The notes beneath the pieces were generated by a model that worked only from the letters and a program-made list of their open reading frames with translations, was not told where the DNA came from and searched no databases. From the NCBI RefSeq assembly GCF_002954765.1, contig NZ_MTPW01000001.1, forward strand, positions 434,001 to 498,000: a stretch of 64,000 nt of DNA. Direction: 5' to 3'. Source of the DNA: Nonlabens arenilitoris (GTDB lineage: Bacteria; Bacteroidota; Bacteroidia; Flavobacteriales; Flavobacteriaceae). Made by a program: the position numbers and the translations under genes. Positions 54,282 to 62,926 of this stretch are shown here, piece after piece. Positions within the stretch are counted from its first letter, which is position 1, and every line of letters starts with the position of its first letter.

Positions 54282-54452
54282 ATGTTTGGATTATTTAAAA
54301 AGAAAAGTGAGCTAGATAAATTACAGGTAGAGTATCAAAAACTCATGGGAGATTTTCATAAACTCTCAAAAACAGATCGCTCTGCTGCCGATGCTGCTTA
54401 TGCAAAAGCGGAAGAAATAGGTAAGAAGATGGATGATTTGAAGAAGTCTTAA
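54282..54452 (+). CDS. Lacal_2735-family small protein
   Basis: This 56-residue ORF (MFGLFKKKSELDKLQVEYQK at the start) is a charged helical protein of the Lacal_2735 family, common in Flavobacteriia and of unknown function. It ends in KKMDDLKKS. It lies 38 bases after the VOC gene on the same strand and is too short for most ORF filters. Confidence 0.78.
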   Translation: MFGLFKKKSELDKLQVEYQKLMGDFHKLSKTDRSAADAAYAKAEEIGKKMDDLKKS

Positions 54453-54494
54453 GTCTTTTAGTCCTTAGTCAGCAGTCTATTTTCAAAAGCTGTC

Positions 54495-54535
54495 ACGCTG
54501 AACCATCCTATCGACAGGTAGGATTATTTCAGCGT
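54495..54535. repeat. Two-tier inverted repeat (hairpin) element
   Basis: ACGCTGAA at 54495-54502 pairs with TTCAGCGT at 54528-54535 and ATCCTA at 54505-54510 with TAGGAT at 54519-54524. No T-run follows. It looks like a dispersed intergenic element or structured RNA. Confidence 0.55.
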
Positions 54536-54652
54536 ATTGTTTCGGCTGAACTTAAATTTTTAAATACCAATTAGTTAGCGTATCCAACACCTGCAGATTG
54601 CTTCTTTCAGCTAAACCGAGATCGCACTGACGTTTCTTCAACCAATTCAAAT

Positions 54653-54673
54653 TTCGAGTTCGAGTTCGAGTTC
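54653..54673. repeat. Short tandem repeat TTCGAG x3
   Basis: Three copies of TTCGAG and a partial TTC lie just after the argS stop (minus strand gene). Confidence 0.75.
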
Positions 54674-54680
54674 AACAACT

Positions 54681-56462
54681 TTACATCTGCTCAGGAACTT
54701 CTATTCCTAGTAATCCACAAGCTGATTTGATAACGGCTGCAGTTTTAAAACATAATGCTAGACGGAACTGCTTCATATCTGCACTAGTTTCTTCTACAAT
54801 TTTAGGAACGTTCTGATAAAATGAATTAAATTCTTTTACCAGTTCATAAACATAGTTTGCGATTAGTGCTGGACTGTAATTTCTCGCTGCGGCATGAACC
54901 GTTTCAGGATACTGCTGTAGTATTTTAATGACTGTTACATCTTTATCGGTTAGTTCTAAATCTGTAGCCACTTTTAAATCACTTGTTTCAAAAGCAGATT
55001 TCTTTAAGATTGACTTGATACGGGCATGAGTATATTGAATAAATGGACCTGTATTTCCTTGAAAATCTACCGATTCTGTTGGGTCAAACATCATGCTTTT
55101 CTTAGGGTCTACTTTAAGCATAAAGTATTTTAATGCTCCTAAACCTATCATTTTATAAAGACGCTCTTTTTCAGCATCATTCATACCTTCTAGCTTGCCT
55201 TGTTCTTGAGCAATCTCTCTAGCAGTATCTGTCATTTCTTCCATAAGTTCGTCAGCATCTACTACAGTTCCTTCACGAGATTTCATTTTACCAGATGGTA
55301 ATTCTACCATACCGTAACTTAAATGATATAGATTCTCTGCCCAATCATAACCCAGCTTCTTAAGAATTAAGAAAAGCACCTTAAAGTGATAATCTTGCTC
55401 ATTACCTACGGTATACACCATAGAATTGATGTCGTAATCTTTTACACGTTGTATAGCTGTTCCTATATCTTGAGTCATGTAAACTGCGGTACCATCAGAT
55501 CGTAATACAATTTTGCGATCCAGTCCTTCATCTGTCAAATCTATCCATACAGAGCCGTCTGGATCTTTTTCAAATACGCCTTTATCGAGACCTATTTGCA
55601 CCACATCTTTACCTAATAAATAGGTATTGCTTTCATAGTACAAACTATCAAAATCAACACCTAGATTTTTATAAGTGGTTTCAAAACCATCATATACCCA
55701 ACCATTCATTTTTTTCCATAAAGCAACTACAGCTTCATCACCTTGCTCCCATTTACGTAGCATTTCTTGAGCTGCGATGAGTGATGGCGCTTCTTTTTTA
55801 GCTTCTTCTTCTGTTTTACCAGCAGCAATTAAGTCAGCGATTTCCTTTTTATATTCTTGGTCAAACTTCACATAGTAATTCCCAACCAGTTTATCTCCTT
55901 TCAATCCGGTAGATTCTGGAGTTTCTCCATTACCATATCGCTCCCAAGCCAGCATAGACTTACAGATGTGAATTCCGCGGTCATTAATGATCTGGGTTTT
56001 ATTTACTTTACGGCCTGTTGCTTCTACTATTTGGGCTACTGAGTAGCCTAATAAATTATTACGCACGTGACCTAGATGCAATGGCTTGTTTGTATTAGGC
56101 GAGCTATACTCTACCATCACACCAGACTGTGAGGCGTCAATTGGTGTTTTTCCATAATCCTCAGCGGCTAGAATGTTATTGAAGTCCTTAAGATAAATGG
56201 CATGCGATACAGTGATATTCAAGAATCCTTTGATCACTTCGTAGGAAGTAATGAGGTCTGTTTTGACCAGCTCTGCACCTATTTGTTCACCTATGACAGC
56301 TGGATTGCCTTTGATATGTCTTAACATAGGAAATACCATTACCGTAAGGTCTCCGTTTTGATCTTTTCGCGTAAGCGTGATTTCCACATTTTCTAAACTC
56401 ACAGAAAATAAGTGTTCTACAGCGTTTTTTACAGCAGTTTCCAGTTGATTGTTAAGCGTCAT
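54681..56462 (-). CDS. argS: Arginyl-tRNA synthetase
   Basis: This 593-residue class I synthetase has the N-terminal Add-1 domain, VEYSSPNTNKPLHLGHVRNN with the HIGH motif as HLGH, and GKMKSREGTV as the degenerate KMSKS motif. The C-terminal anticodon-binding domain ends in a normal LGIEVPEQM. A TATCTTTG element sits 19 bases before its ATG. It is not part of the arginine biosynthesis operon. Confidence 0.96.
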   Translation of the reverse strand: MTLNNQLETAVKNAVEHLFSVSLENVEITLTRKDQNGDLTVMVFPMLRHIKGNPAVIGEQIGAELVKTDLITSYEVIKGFLNITVSHAIYLKDFNNILAAEDYGKTPIDASQSGVMVEYSSPNTNKPLHLGHVRNNLLGYSVAQIVEATGRKVNKTQIINDRGIHICKSMLAWERYGNGETPESTGLKGDKLVGNYYVKFDQEYKKEIADLIAAGKTEEEAKKEAPSLIAAQEMLRKWEQGDEAVVALWKKMNGWVYDGFETTYKNLGVDFDSLYYESNTYLLGKDVVQIGLDKGVFEKDPDGSVWIDLTDEGLDRKIVLRSDGTAVYMTQDIGTAIQRVKDYDINSMVYTVGNEQDYHFKVLFLILKKLGYDWAENLYHLSYGMVELPSGKMKSREGTVVDADELMEEMTDTAREIAQEQGKLEGMNDAEKERLYKMIGLGALKYFMLKVDPKKSMMFDPTESVDFQGNTGPFIQYTHARIKSILKKSAFETSDLKVATDLELTDKDVTVIKILQQYPETVHAAARNYSPALIANYVYELVKEFNSFYQNVPKIVEETSADMKQFRLALCFKTAAVIKSACGLLGIEVPEQM

Positions 56463-56481
56463 GGTTACAAATTTAAGCCTG

Positions 56482-56489
56482 CAAAGATA
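56482..56489 (-). promoter_or_regulatory. -7 element TATCTTTG for argS
   Basis: TATCTTTG on the minus strand, 19 bases upstream of the argS ATG. Confidence 0.5.
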
Positions 56490-56531
56490 AGGATTATGAA
56501 AGGCTTACGGAACTTTTGAGACTATTAGAAT

Positions 56532-56957
56532 ATGCTGTACAATGTATCTTATAATGACCCAGAAACACGACGCCTCATTGAAAATGACGTAGGCAAAGTT
56601 TTAAGCTTGCGCCAAAGGTGGAAACTTAATGGCAGCGGTTCTCCTAAATTACATATCACCTCAAGTAGCATACAGATTCATAACTTACTCGCGGTGGATA
56701 ATAATCTTAATGTATGTAATGTAGAATTGAGAGAAAAAGGAATTATCGTAAGATTTAGATCTAGGTTACAAACTTATGCACTGCCTATTCCCTATTATAA
56801 ACTTAACGTATATAAAGGTCGTGCCGAAGAATATAGTATTTATAGAGATAATTATTTTGTGAAGGTAAAAGCGAATCGCAAACCTATACACGATTTTTTC
56901 AAAAAAGTAAGTCAACAAAAAGGTGATACAGGTCATACATATATAGATGATTTGTAA
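56532..56957 (+). CDS. Conserved hypothetical protein of 141 residues
   Basis: This basic protein (LSLRQRWKLNGSGSPKL; KLNVYKGRAEEYSIY; VKVKANRKPIHDFFKKV) has no signal peptide and no motif I recognise. The mix of beta-strands and a short C-terminal helix recalls small PH-like or RNA-binding folds. It overlaps the first possible start of the GH53 gene by a few bases but the real GH53 start is probably 17 bases after its stop. Confidence 0.6.
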   Translation: MLYNVSYNDPETRRLIENDVGKVLSLRQRWKLNGSGSPKLHITSSSIQIHNLLAVDNNLNVCNVELREKGIIVRFRSRLQTYALPIPYYKLNVYKGRAEEYSIYRDNYFVKVKANRKPIHDFFKKVSQQKGDTGHTYIDDL

Positions 56958-56973
56958 ATCTTATATTTCACCT

Positions 56974-58092
56974 ATGAAAAAACACTTTTATCTCATCCTG
57001 ATATTTTTATTAATCTCTTGTGATAGTAGTGAAAATGACAGGCAATCAGAACCAGAGCCTATTGATTTCTATAAAGGAATGGACCTTTCTTTTTTACCTG
57101 AAATAGAGTCAGACGGAGTAGTTTTTAAAGATGAGAATAGTCAAGATATCGTTGATAATTATGCGTATCTAAAAAGTCGTGGTGTTAACCTAGTACGTAT
57201 ACGTCTATGGATTAATAATACCAGCGGTCTTTACAACCTCAACTTTGTAAAAGATCAAGCGTTAAAGGCTAAAGCGCAAGGCATGGATTTTTTACTAGAC
57301 TTTCATTATTCAGACACATGGGCAGATCCAGGATCACAAGATATACCAAATGTATGGGCAACGCTGAACATTACCTCACTGACCGAAAGTATTAAAAATT
57401 ACTCGCAAAATGTGTTGCAAGAGCTCGTTCTTCAAGACACTTCTCCAGCGATAGTACAAATAGGTAATGAAACTAATAATGGAATGTTATGGCCGTTGGG
57501 CCAGGTGTATTCTTCTAGCGGTGAAAACTGGGATAATTATATTCAACTTACTAAAGCAGCTATTGAAGGAGTACGACAAGCCTCACCAGCTTCTCAAATC
57601 ATGATTCATCATGCAGGTATAGAAAACGCAGATTATTTTTATGAGCAATTAATTTCACGTAATGTAAACTTTGACATTGCTGGTTTAAGTTATTATCCAT
57701 GGTGGCATAATAATGATATCGATTTTATTGAAAATCAACTACAATCGTTTGCTACTGGGATCACTCAAAAGGTTATGATTGTTGAAACAGCCTATCCATT
57801 CACTCTCAACTGGGATGATCAAACTAACAACATTGTAGGATTACAAAATCAATTAATCACATCTTATCCTGCTACACCTGCTGGACAGCGCACCTATATG
57901 TTGCGCATTCATAATATGGTTAAGAGTTTGCCTGGCAATAAAGGAATAGGTTATTGTTACTGGGCACCGGATTGGGTCGCTCTTTCTAACAATAATAACT
58001 CGAGCACAAATGGCAGTAGCTGGGAGAACCTAGCTTTATTTGATTTTAGTCATAGAGTGAATACAGCTATCGACATTTATGAGTTAGATTAA
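56974..58092 (+). CDS. GH53 endo-beta-1,4-galactanase lipoprotein
   Basis: The start is set at ATG 56974 (MKKHFYLILIFLLISC), with a lipobox at Cys16 and 372 residues. GMDLSFLPEIE, DFHYSDTWADPG, IVQIGNETNNGMLWPLG (acid/base Glu166) and KVMIVETAYPF (nucleophile Glu271) are the GH53 hallmarks. It cleaves beta-1,4-galactan of pectin-type side chains. It is an isolated polysaccharide gene, far from the ulvan locus. Confidence 0.93.
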   Translation: MKKHFYLILIFLLISCDSSENDRQSEPEPIDFYKGMDLSFLPEIESDGVVFKDENSQDIVDNYAYLKSRGVNLVRIRLWINNTSGLYNLNFVKDQALKAKAQGMDFLLDFHYSDTWADPGSQDIPNVWATLNITSLTESIKNYSQNVLQELVLQDTSPAIVQIGNETNNGMLWPLGQVYSSSGENWDNYIQLTKAAIEGVRQASPASQIMIHHAGIENADYFYEQLISRNVNFDIAGLSYYPWWHNNDIDFIENQLQSFATGITQKVMIVETAYPFTLNWDDQTNNIVGLQNQLITSYPATPAGQRTYMLRIHNMVKSLPGNKGIGYCYWAPDWVALSNNNNSSTNGSSWENLALFDFSHRVNTAIDIYELD

Positions 58093-58169
58093 TTCTACCT
58101 GCATAATTGTAACATTTCTTAAAATTGATGTACTAACACTTCAAATCAATTATTTAAGAACTGTTTATT

Positions 58170-59069
58170 ATGATACTAAGCCTTAAAAATGTTTCTAAAA
58201 CTTACCCTAATGGTGTAAAAGCGCTAGACAATGTTACTATAAATATAAACGCAGGGATGTTCGGCCTACTAGGGCCTAATGGTGCAGGAAAATCATCAAT
58301 GATGCGTACCATTGCGACATTGCAATCACCAGATTCTGGAAGTATACATTTAGATGGTTTAGATATCTTAAATAATAAAATTGAGTTCAGAAAGACTCTA
58401 GGTTATTTACCACAAGAATTTGGAGTGTATCCTAAAATGAGCGCTCATGATTTATTACATTATTTTGCTAGTCTTAAAGGCATTACAAGCAAGGCAGAAC
58501 GTAATGCTATCGTTGACAAAGCACTTGAAGTAACTAATTTAAGTGATGTACGCAATAAACACGTAGCAGGTTATTCTGGTGGTATGAAACAACGTTTCGG
58601 TATCGCGCAACTACTCTTAAACGATCCTAAATTAATCATTGTTGATGAGCCTACAGCAGGTCTTGATCCAGCTGAACGTCATCGATTTTTAAATGTACTA
58701 CGTGAAATAGGAACTAATCATATCGTTATATTCTCTACACACATTGTTGATGATGTAAAAGAACTTTGTACTGATATGGCCATTCTTAATGGCGGTAAAA
58801 TCCTAGCACAAGCAACACCTAAACAAATGACAGCAGCACTCGCTGGCAAAATATGGACCACTACTGTAGAGCGCGATGGAATCGAAAAAATGCAACAAGA
58901 TTTCAATGTGATTTCTTCAAATTATAATGAAGATAATAAACTCAATGTACGTGTATATGGAGAAGCTTCTCCTGGTGACGCTTTCGCGAAAGCGGACCCA
59001 ACACTAGAAGACGTGTACTTTACAACATTAAGTAACGACAGGTTTATTGCCGCAACAGAAATCGCTTAA
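58170..59069 (+). CDS. ABC transporter ATP-binding protein
   Basis: This 299-residue ATPase has Walker A (GPNGAGKSS), the signature SGGMKQR and Walker B (LIIVDEPTAGLDP), with the ABC-2 type C-terminal extension. It should drive the fused permease encoded 2 bases downstream. The palindrome at 58979-58994 encodes AFAKA near the C-terminus. Confidence 0.93.
   Translation: MILSLKNVSKTYPNGVKALDNVTININAGMFGLLGPNGAGKSSMMRTIATLQSPDSGSIHLDGLDILNNKIEFRKTLGYLPQEFGVYPKMSAHDLLHYFASLKGITSKAERNAIVDKALEVTNLSDVRNKHVAGYSGGMKQRFGIAQLLLNDPKLIIVDEPTAGLDPAERHRFLNVLREIGTNHIVIFSTHIVDDVKELCTDMAILNGGKILAQATPKQMTAALAGKIWTTTVERDGIEKMQQDFNVISSNYNEDNKLNVRVYGEASPGDAFAKADPTLEDVYFTTLSNDRFIAATEIA
58979..58994. repeat. CGCTTTCGCGAAAGCG palindrome, perfect copy, in ABC gene
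   Basis: A perfect copy in the frame giving AFAKA near the C-terminus of the ATPase. Confidence 0.95.
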
Positions 59070-59071
59070 TC

Positions 59072-62000
59072 ATGTTCTCAACGATATATACACACGAAGT
59101 AAAAACCTGGTTTAAGAAACCGCTTTTTTACATATACGCAGCTGTTTTATTTCTATTATCCTTATTAATATCTGCACTTGCGGTAGGTGTTTTTGATAGT
59201 GATAATGTAACCGTAACAAGTGCGATAAAATTAAATGGTGCGGTAGGTATTTACAGTCTTTTGGGCTTTTTTGCCATTCTTACCTACTTGTTAATACCAT
59301 CTATAATAGGTGGTACTATACAGCGAGACTTTAAGAATAACATGCACAACGTGCTCTATTCTTATCCATTAACTAAATGGAATTATTTACTAGCAAAATT
59401 CAGTGCTGGTATGACAATGACACTATTGATCATCGTTACCAGTTTAATAGGAATCACACTAGGTTTTTATTTACCAGGCGCAAATGAAGAGTTAGTTGGT
59501 CCTTTTAAGATCATGAACTATTTACAACCGTTTTTACTTTACATTATTCCTAATGTGTTTTTTTATGGTGCTATAGTTTTTGCCATTACTGCATTTTTAA
59601 GAAACGTGAATATAGGTTTCATGTTTGTTTTAGTGATGATCATACTACAATTTGCAGCGGGATCTAGTGCACCTACTATGGATGATTCTTACTGGGTAGA
59701 ATTACTAGAGCCTACTGGTGATAGTGCCACTTACAGTCAGATTAAATACTGGACTCCAGAAGAACAAAGTACTCAATTAATCCCGATTACTGGGACTTTA
59801 CTATATAATAGGTTAATCTGGTTAGGCATATCACTACTTGTTTTTATAGGTGTTTTATTTGCTTTTAATTTTTCACAAAACCCAACAAGTTTATCACTAG
59901 CAAAAACTAAAGCACAACGAGTCACTAAAAAGAACTTTGGAACTATAACTAAAGTTATCATGCCGCAAGCTACTCAAGATTTATCTTTCCTAGGACAATT
60001 GAAGACAGCTTGGATTATCGCAAAATCAGATATTGCATTCATTGTAAAAGGATGGCCTTTTATTATAATAGCTTCAGTTGCATTTGCATTTTCATTGCTT
60101 ACTATGTTAATCACCGGTCAGCAGTACGGAACTGATATTTTACCTAAAACTTGGGTAATGCTTCAATTTGCAGGTGGTATCTTCAGTACGTTTGCTTACT
60201 TATTGATATACTTATATACTGGATTGATAATGGATCGTGCAAAAGCGGCTCACATTAATCAATTAGTAGATGCGACTCCTACAAGAAACTGGACGATGTT
60301 ACTGTCTAAGTTTATTGCTATGGTTGTTATGATTGCCACCATTTTACTTATTGTGATTTTAAGTGGTATTATCATCCAAGCGTACAACGGTTTCTTTGAG
60401 TTTGAGTTACCTCTATATCTTTTTGACCTTTATGTAATTAATATATGGGATTTCATTCCTTGGATTATGATGTCTTTATTGATTCATACACTCATTAAAA
60501 ATAAATGGGTAGGTTTGATAGTATTATTAGTACTTGCTATAGGTATTCCTCCATTATTAGGAGCTATAGGTGTGGAACAAGGTCAGTTTATTTTCAATCA
60601 AGGCGCTGGTTCTCCTAGCCCTAGTGATATGAATGGTTATGGTAGTGGATTAGGGAAATACTTTACCTATAGAGTTTATTGGATGCTGTTAGGTATTGCA
60701 TTATTTGCTCTTGCTGTATTATTCTACCGTCGTGGTATGGGAACTTCTATGAAAGAACGTATCGCAATTGCAAAAGCACGATTGTCAAAATCAATCATCG
60801 CTATAATGGCTGTTTCATTACTTGGATTCTTTGCTATAGGTGGATACATGTGGAAAGTAAACAACATTGACAATGAACAAATATCTGGTAAAGAGCAAGA
60901 GGAACTTCAAGTTAATTATGAAAAGGAACTGAGCAAATATGCTAAAATACCTCAACCTAGATTAGTTGCTGTCAATACATTTATGGACATCTATCCAGAT
61001 ACTCGTGATTTTAAGGCAGGAGCGACTTATACCTTAGTAAATCAGACTGATGTTGCAATTGACACTTTACATGTAAATTATCCAGACAGACCTACTGAGA
61101 TTACTCTAGATTTAGAAAATAATATTGTCAAAGATTTTGAGGATTACAACTACCGTATGTATCAATTTAAAAAGGCATTACAACCAGGTGATACTCTTAT
61201 AATGAAATTCACTACAGAGAATAAGCCTAATACTTTCTTTGACAATAACTCTCCTGTAGTTGATAATGGAACTTTTATAAATAACAGTATTTTCCCATCC
61301 ATAGGATATAGTGATCAATTTGAAATACGTAACACTCAAGTACGTAAAAAGTATGATCTAGAACCTAAAGATCGACTGCCAGCTCCAGATGCTCCTGGCG
61401 CAAGAGATAATAATTATATAGGTGGTAATAGTGACTGGATAGATTTTGAAGCAACGGTAAGTACTTCAAGTGATCAAATCGCCATTGCACCAGGATATCT
61501 CATTAAAGAATGGGAAGAAGACGGACGTAAATATTATAATTATAAAATGGATTCTAAAATCCTCAATTTCTATGCATTCTTAAGCGGCCGTTATGATGTT
61601 AAGAGAGACGAGCATGATGGTGTGAAATTAGAAATATATTACCATCCAGATCATGACTATAATGTCGACCGTATGATGAGTGGTTTAAAAGAAGGACTAG
61701 ATTATTATAACGATAATTATACACCATACCAGCATAGACAGGCGCGTATTATCGAGTTCCCAAGAACTGGTGGTGGTTTTGCACAAGCTTTCCCCAATAC
61801 GATTCCTTTTAGTGAAGCGATAGGTTTTATAGCAGATGTTGATGATGAGGATAATGACGCCGTTGATTACCCATTTAGTATAACTGCTCACGAACTAGCA
61901 CATCAGTGGTGGGCACATCAAGTAATAGGTGCAAATGCTAAAGGAGCAACATTACTCTCTGAAAGTCTATCTGAGTATAGTTCTCTTAAAGTTCTCGAAA

Positions 62001-62761
62001 AAGCAAATGGAAAAGAGCAAATGCGCAAATTCCTTAAAGAGGCTATGGATGGGTACCTATTAGGTAGAACCGTTGAGCAAATCAAAGAGAATCCATTAAT
62101 GTATAATGAGAACCAACAGTACATTCATTATCAAAAAGGTTCCTTAGTACTATATGCGATGAGTGACTATCTAGGTGATGAAAAATTTAATGCTGTCATA
62201 AAGAGATTTGCTCAACAACATCAATTTAAAGGAGCTCCTTATCCAGTTGCAACAGAGTTTGTAAACGATATTAAAGCGGTGACACCAGATTCTTTACAGT
62301 ATCTAGTTACTGATATGTTTGAAACAATCACTTTGTATAACAATAAAGTAAAAGAAGCGACTTATCAAGAATTACCAGATGGTAAATATCTAGTTACATT
62401 AGATGCTCAAGTGATCAAGTACCGCTCTAACGAGAAAGGTAAGTCTGTTTATAAAAATATCGCTGGTGACAGCCTTACTTTTACACCTGAAGGAAAAACC
62501 AAAGCATTACAGTCATTACCACTTGCAGATTATATAGAGGTAGGTGTATTTGGCGAAGTAAACGATGATAATGGATTAGAAAAAGTTCTCTACTTAGAAA
62601 AATTAAAGGTGTCTGAGATATCAAACACTTTTGACATTATAGTAGATGAAAAACCGATAGAAGCTGGTATCGATCCTTATAATAAGCTGATTGATAGAAA
62701 TAGCGACGACAACAGGTCAAAACTATCAGAAAAAAAATCTAGCACGACCGCAAAAGAATAA
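59072..62761 (+). CDS. ABC-2 permease fused to M1-family aminopeptidase
   Basis: This 1229-residue protein has about twelve hydrophobic segments (residues 1-600) of two ABC-2 permease units, then a periplasmic M1 gluzincin domain. HELAH (His940, Glu941, His944) is followed by a Glu in LLSESLSEYS one residue later than the classical spacing. GGGFAQAFPNTI stands for the GAMEN region. The arrangement with an ATPase gene is widespread in Bacteroidetes; peptide processing coupled to transport is inferred, and the substrate is not known. Confidence 0.88.
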   Translation: MFSTIYTHEVKTWFKKPLFYIYAAVLFLLSLLISALAVGVFDSDNVTVTSAIKLNGAVGIYSLLGFFAILTYLLIPSIIGGTIQRDFKNNMHNVLYSYPLTKWNYLLAKFSAGMTMTLLIIVTSLIGITLGFYLPGANEELVGPFKIMNYLQPFLLYIIPNVFFYGAIVFAITAFLRNVNIGFMFVLVMIILQFAAGSSAPTMDDSYWVELLEPTGDSATYSQIKYWTPEEQSTQLIPITGTLLYNRLIWLGISLLVFIGVLFAFNFSQNPTSLSLAKTKAQRVTKKNFGTITKVIMPQATQDLSFLGQLKTAWIIAKSDIAFIVKGWPFIIIASVAFAFSLLTMLITGQQYGTDILPKTWVMLQFAGGIFSTFAYLLIYLYTGLIMDRAKAAHINQLVDATPTRNWTMLLSKFIAMVVMIATILLIVILSGIIIQAYNGFFEFELPLYLFDLYVINIWDFIPWIMMSLLIHTLIKNKWVGLIVLLVLAIGIPPLLGAIGVEQGQFIFNQGAGSPSPSDMNGYGSGLGKYFTYRVYWMLLGIALFALAVLFYRRGMGTSMKERIAIAKARLSKSIIAIMAVSLLGFFAIGGYMWKVNNIDNEQISGKEQEELQVNYEKELSKYAKIPQPRLVAVNTFMDIYPDTRDFKAGATYTLVNQTDVAIDTLHVNYPDRPTEITLDLENNIVKDFEDYNYRMYQFKKALQPGDTLIMKFTTENKPNTFFDNNSPVVDNGTFINNSIFPSIGYSDQFEIRNTQVRKKYDLEPKDRLPAPDAPGARDNNYIGGNSDWIDFEATVSTSSDQIAIAPGYLIKEWEEDGRKYYNYKMDSKILNFYAFLSGRYDVKRDEHDGVKLEIYYHPDHDYNVDRMMSGLKEGLDYYNDNYTPYQHRQARIIEFPRTGGGFAQAFPNTIPFSEAIGFIADVDDEDNDAVDYPFSITAHELAHQWWAHQVIGANAKGATLLSESLSEYSSLKVLEKANGKEQMRKFLKEAMDGYLLGRTVEQIKENPLMYNENQQYIHYQKGSLVLYAMSDYLGDEKFNAVIKRFAQQHQFKGAPYPVATEFVNDIKAVTPDSLQYLVTDMFETITLYNNKVKEATYQELPDGKYLVTLDAQVIKYRSNEKGKSVYKNIAGDSLTFTPEGKTKALQSLPLADYIEVGVFGEVNDDNGLEKVLYLEKLKVSEISNTFDIIVDEKPIEAGIDPYNKLIDRNSDDNRSKLSEKKSSTTAKE

Positions 62762-62788
62762 AAACTTTATTGATTAGAGTAGGTTACC

Positions 62789-62842
62789 ACTTACCATTTT
62801 AGAATTGTGATGCAGCAGTTTTAAGGTGGTAAGTTTTTTTTT
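62789..62842 (+). terminator. Rho-independent terminator after the ABC-M1 operon
   Basis: ACTTACCA at 62789-62796 pairs with TGGTAAGT at 62827-62834, followed by a run of T. The loop is long (30 bases). Confidence 0.6.
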
Positions 62843-62914
62843 AGTCATATAATAAGATTTCTTTAAAATATCTCTTTTAACAAATCGATGTAGCAATACC
62901 ATCTATTTGCACCT

Positions 62915-62922
62915 TATCTTTA
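62915..62922 (+). promoter_or_regulatory. -7 element TATCTTTA
   Basis: TATCTTTA, one base from TAnnTTTG, ends 4 bases before the ATG at 62927. Confidence 0.4.
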
Positions 62923-62926
62923 AGAT

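Noticed and set aside
54453..54680. CRISPR-like or tRNA feature in the gap before argS
   Set aside because: Only one hairpin and a three-copy hexamer are present; no regularly spaced repeats and no cloverleaf was found.
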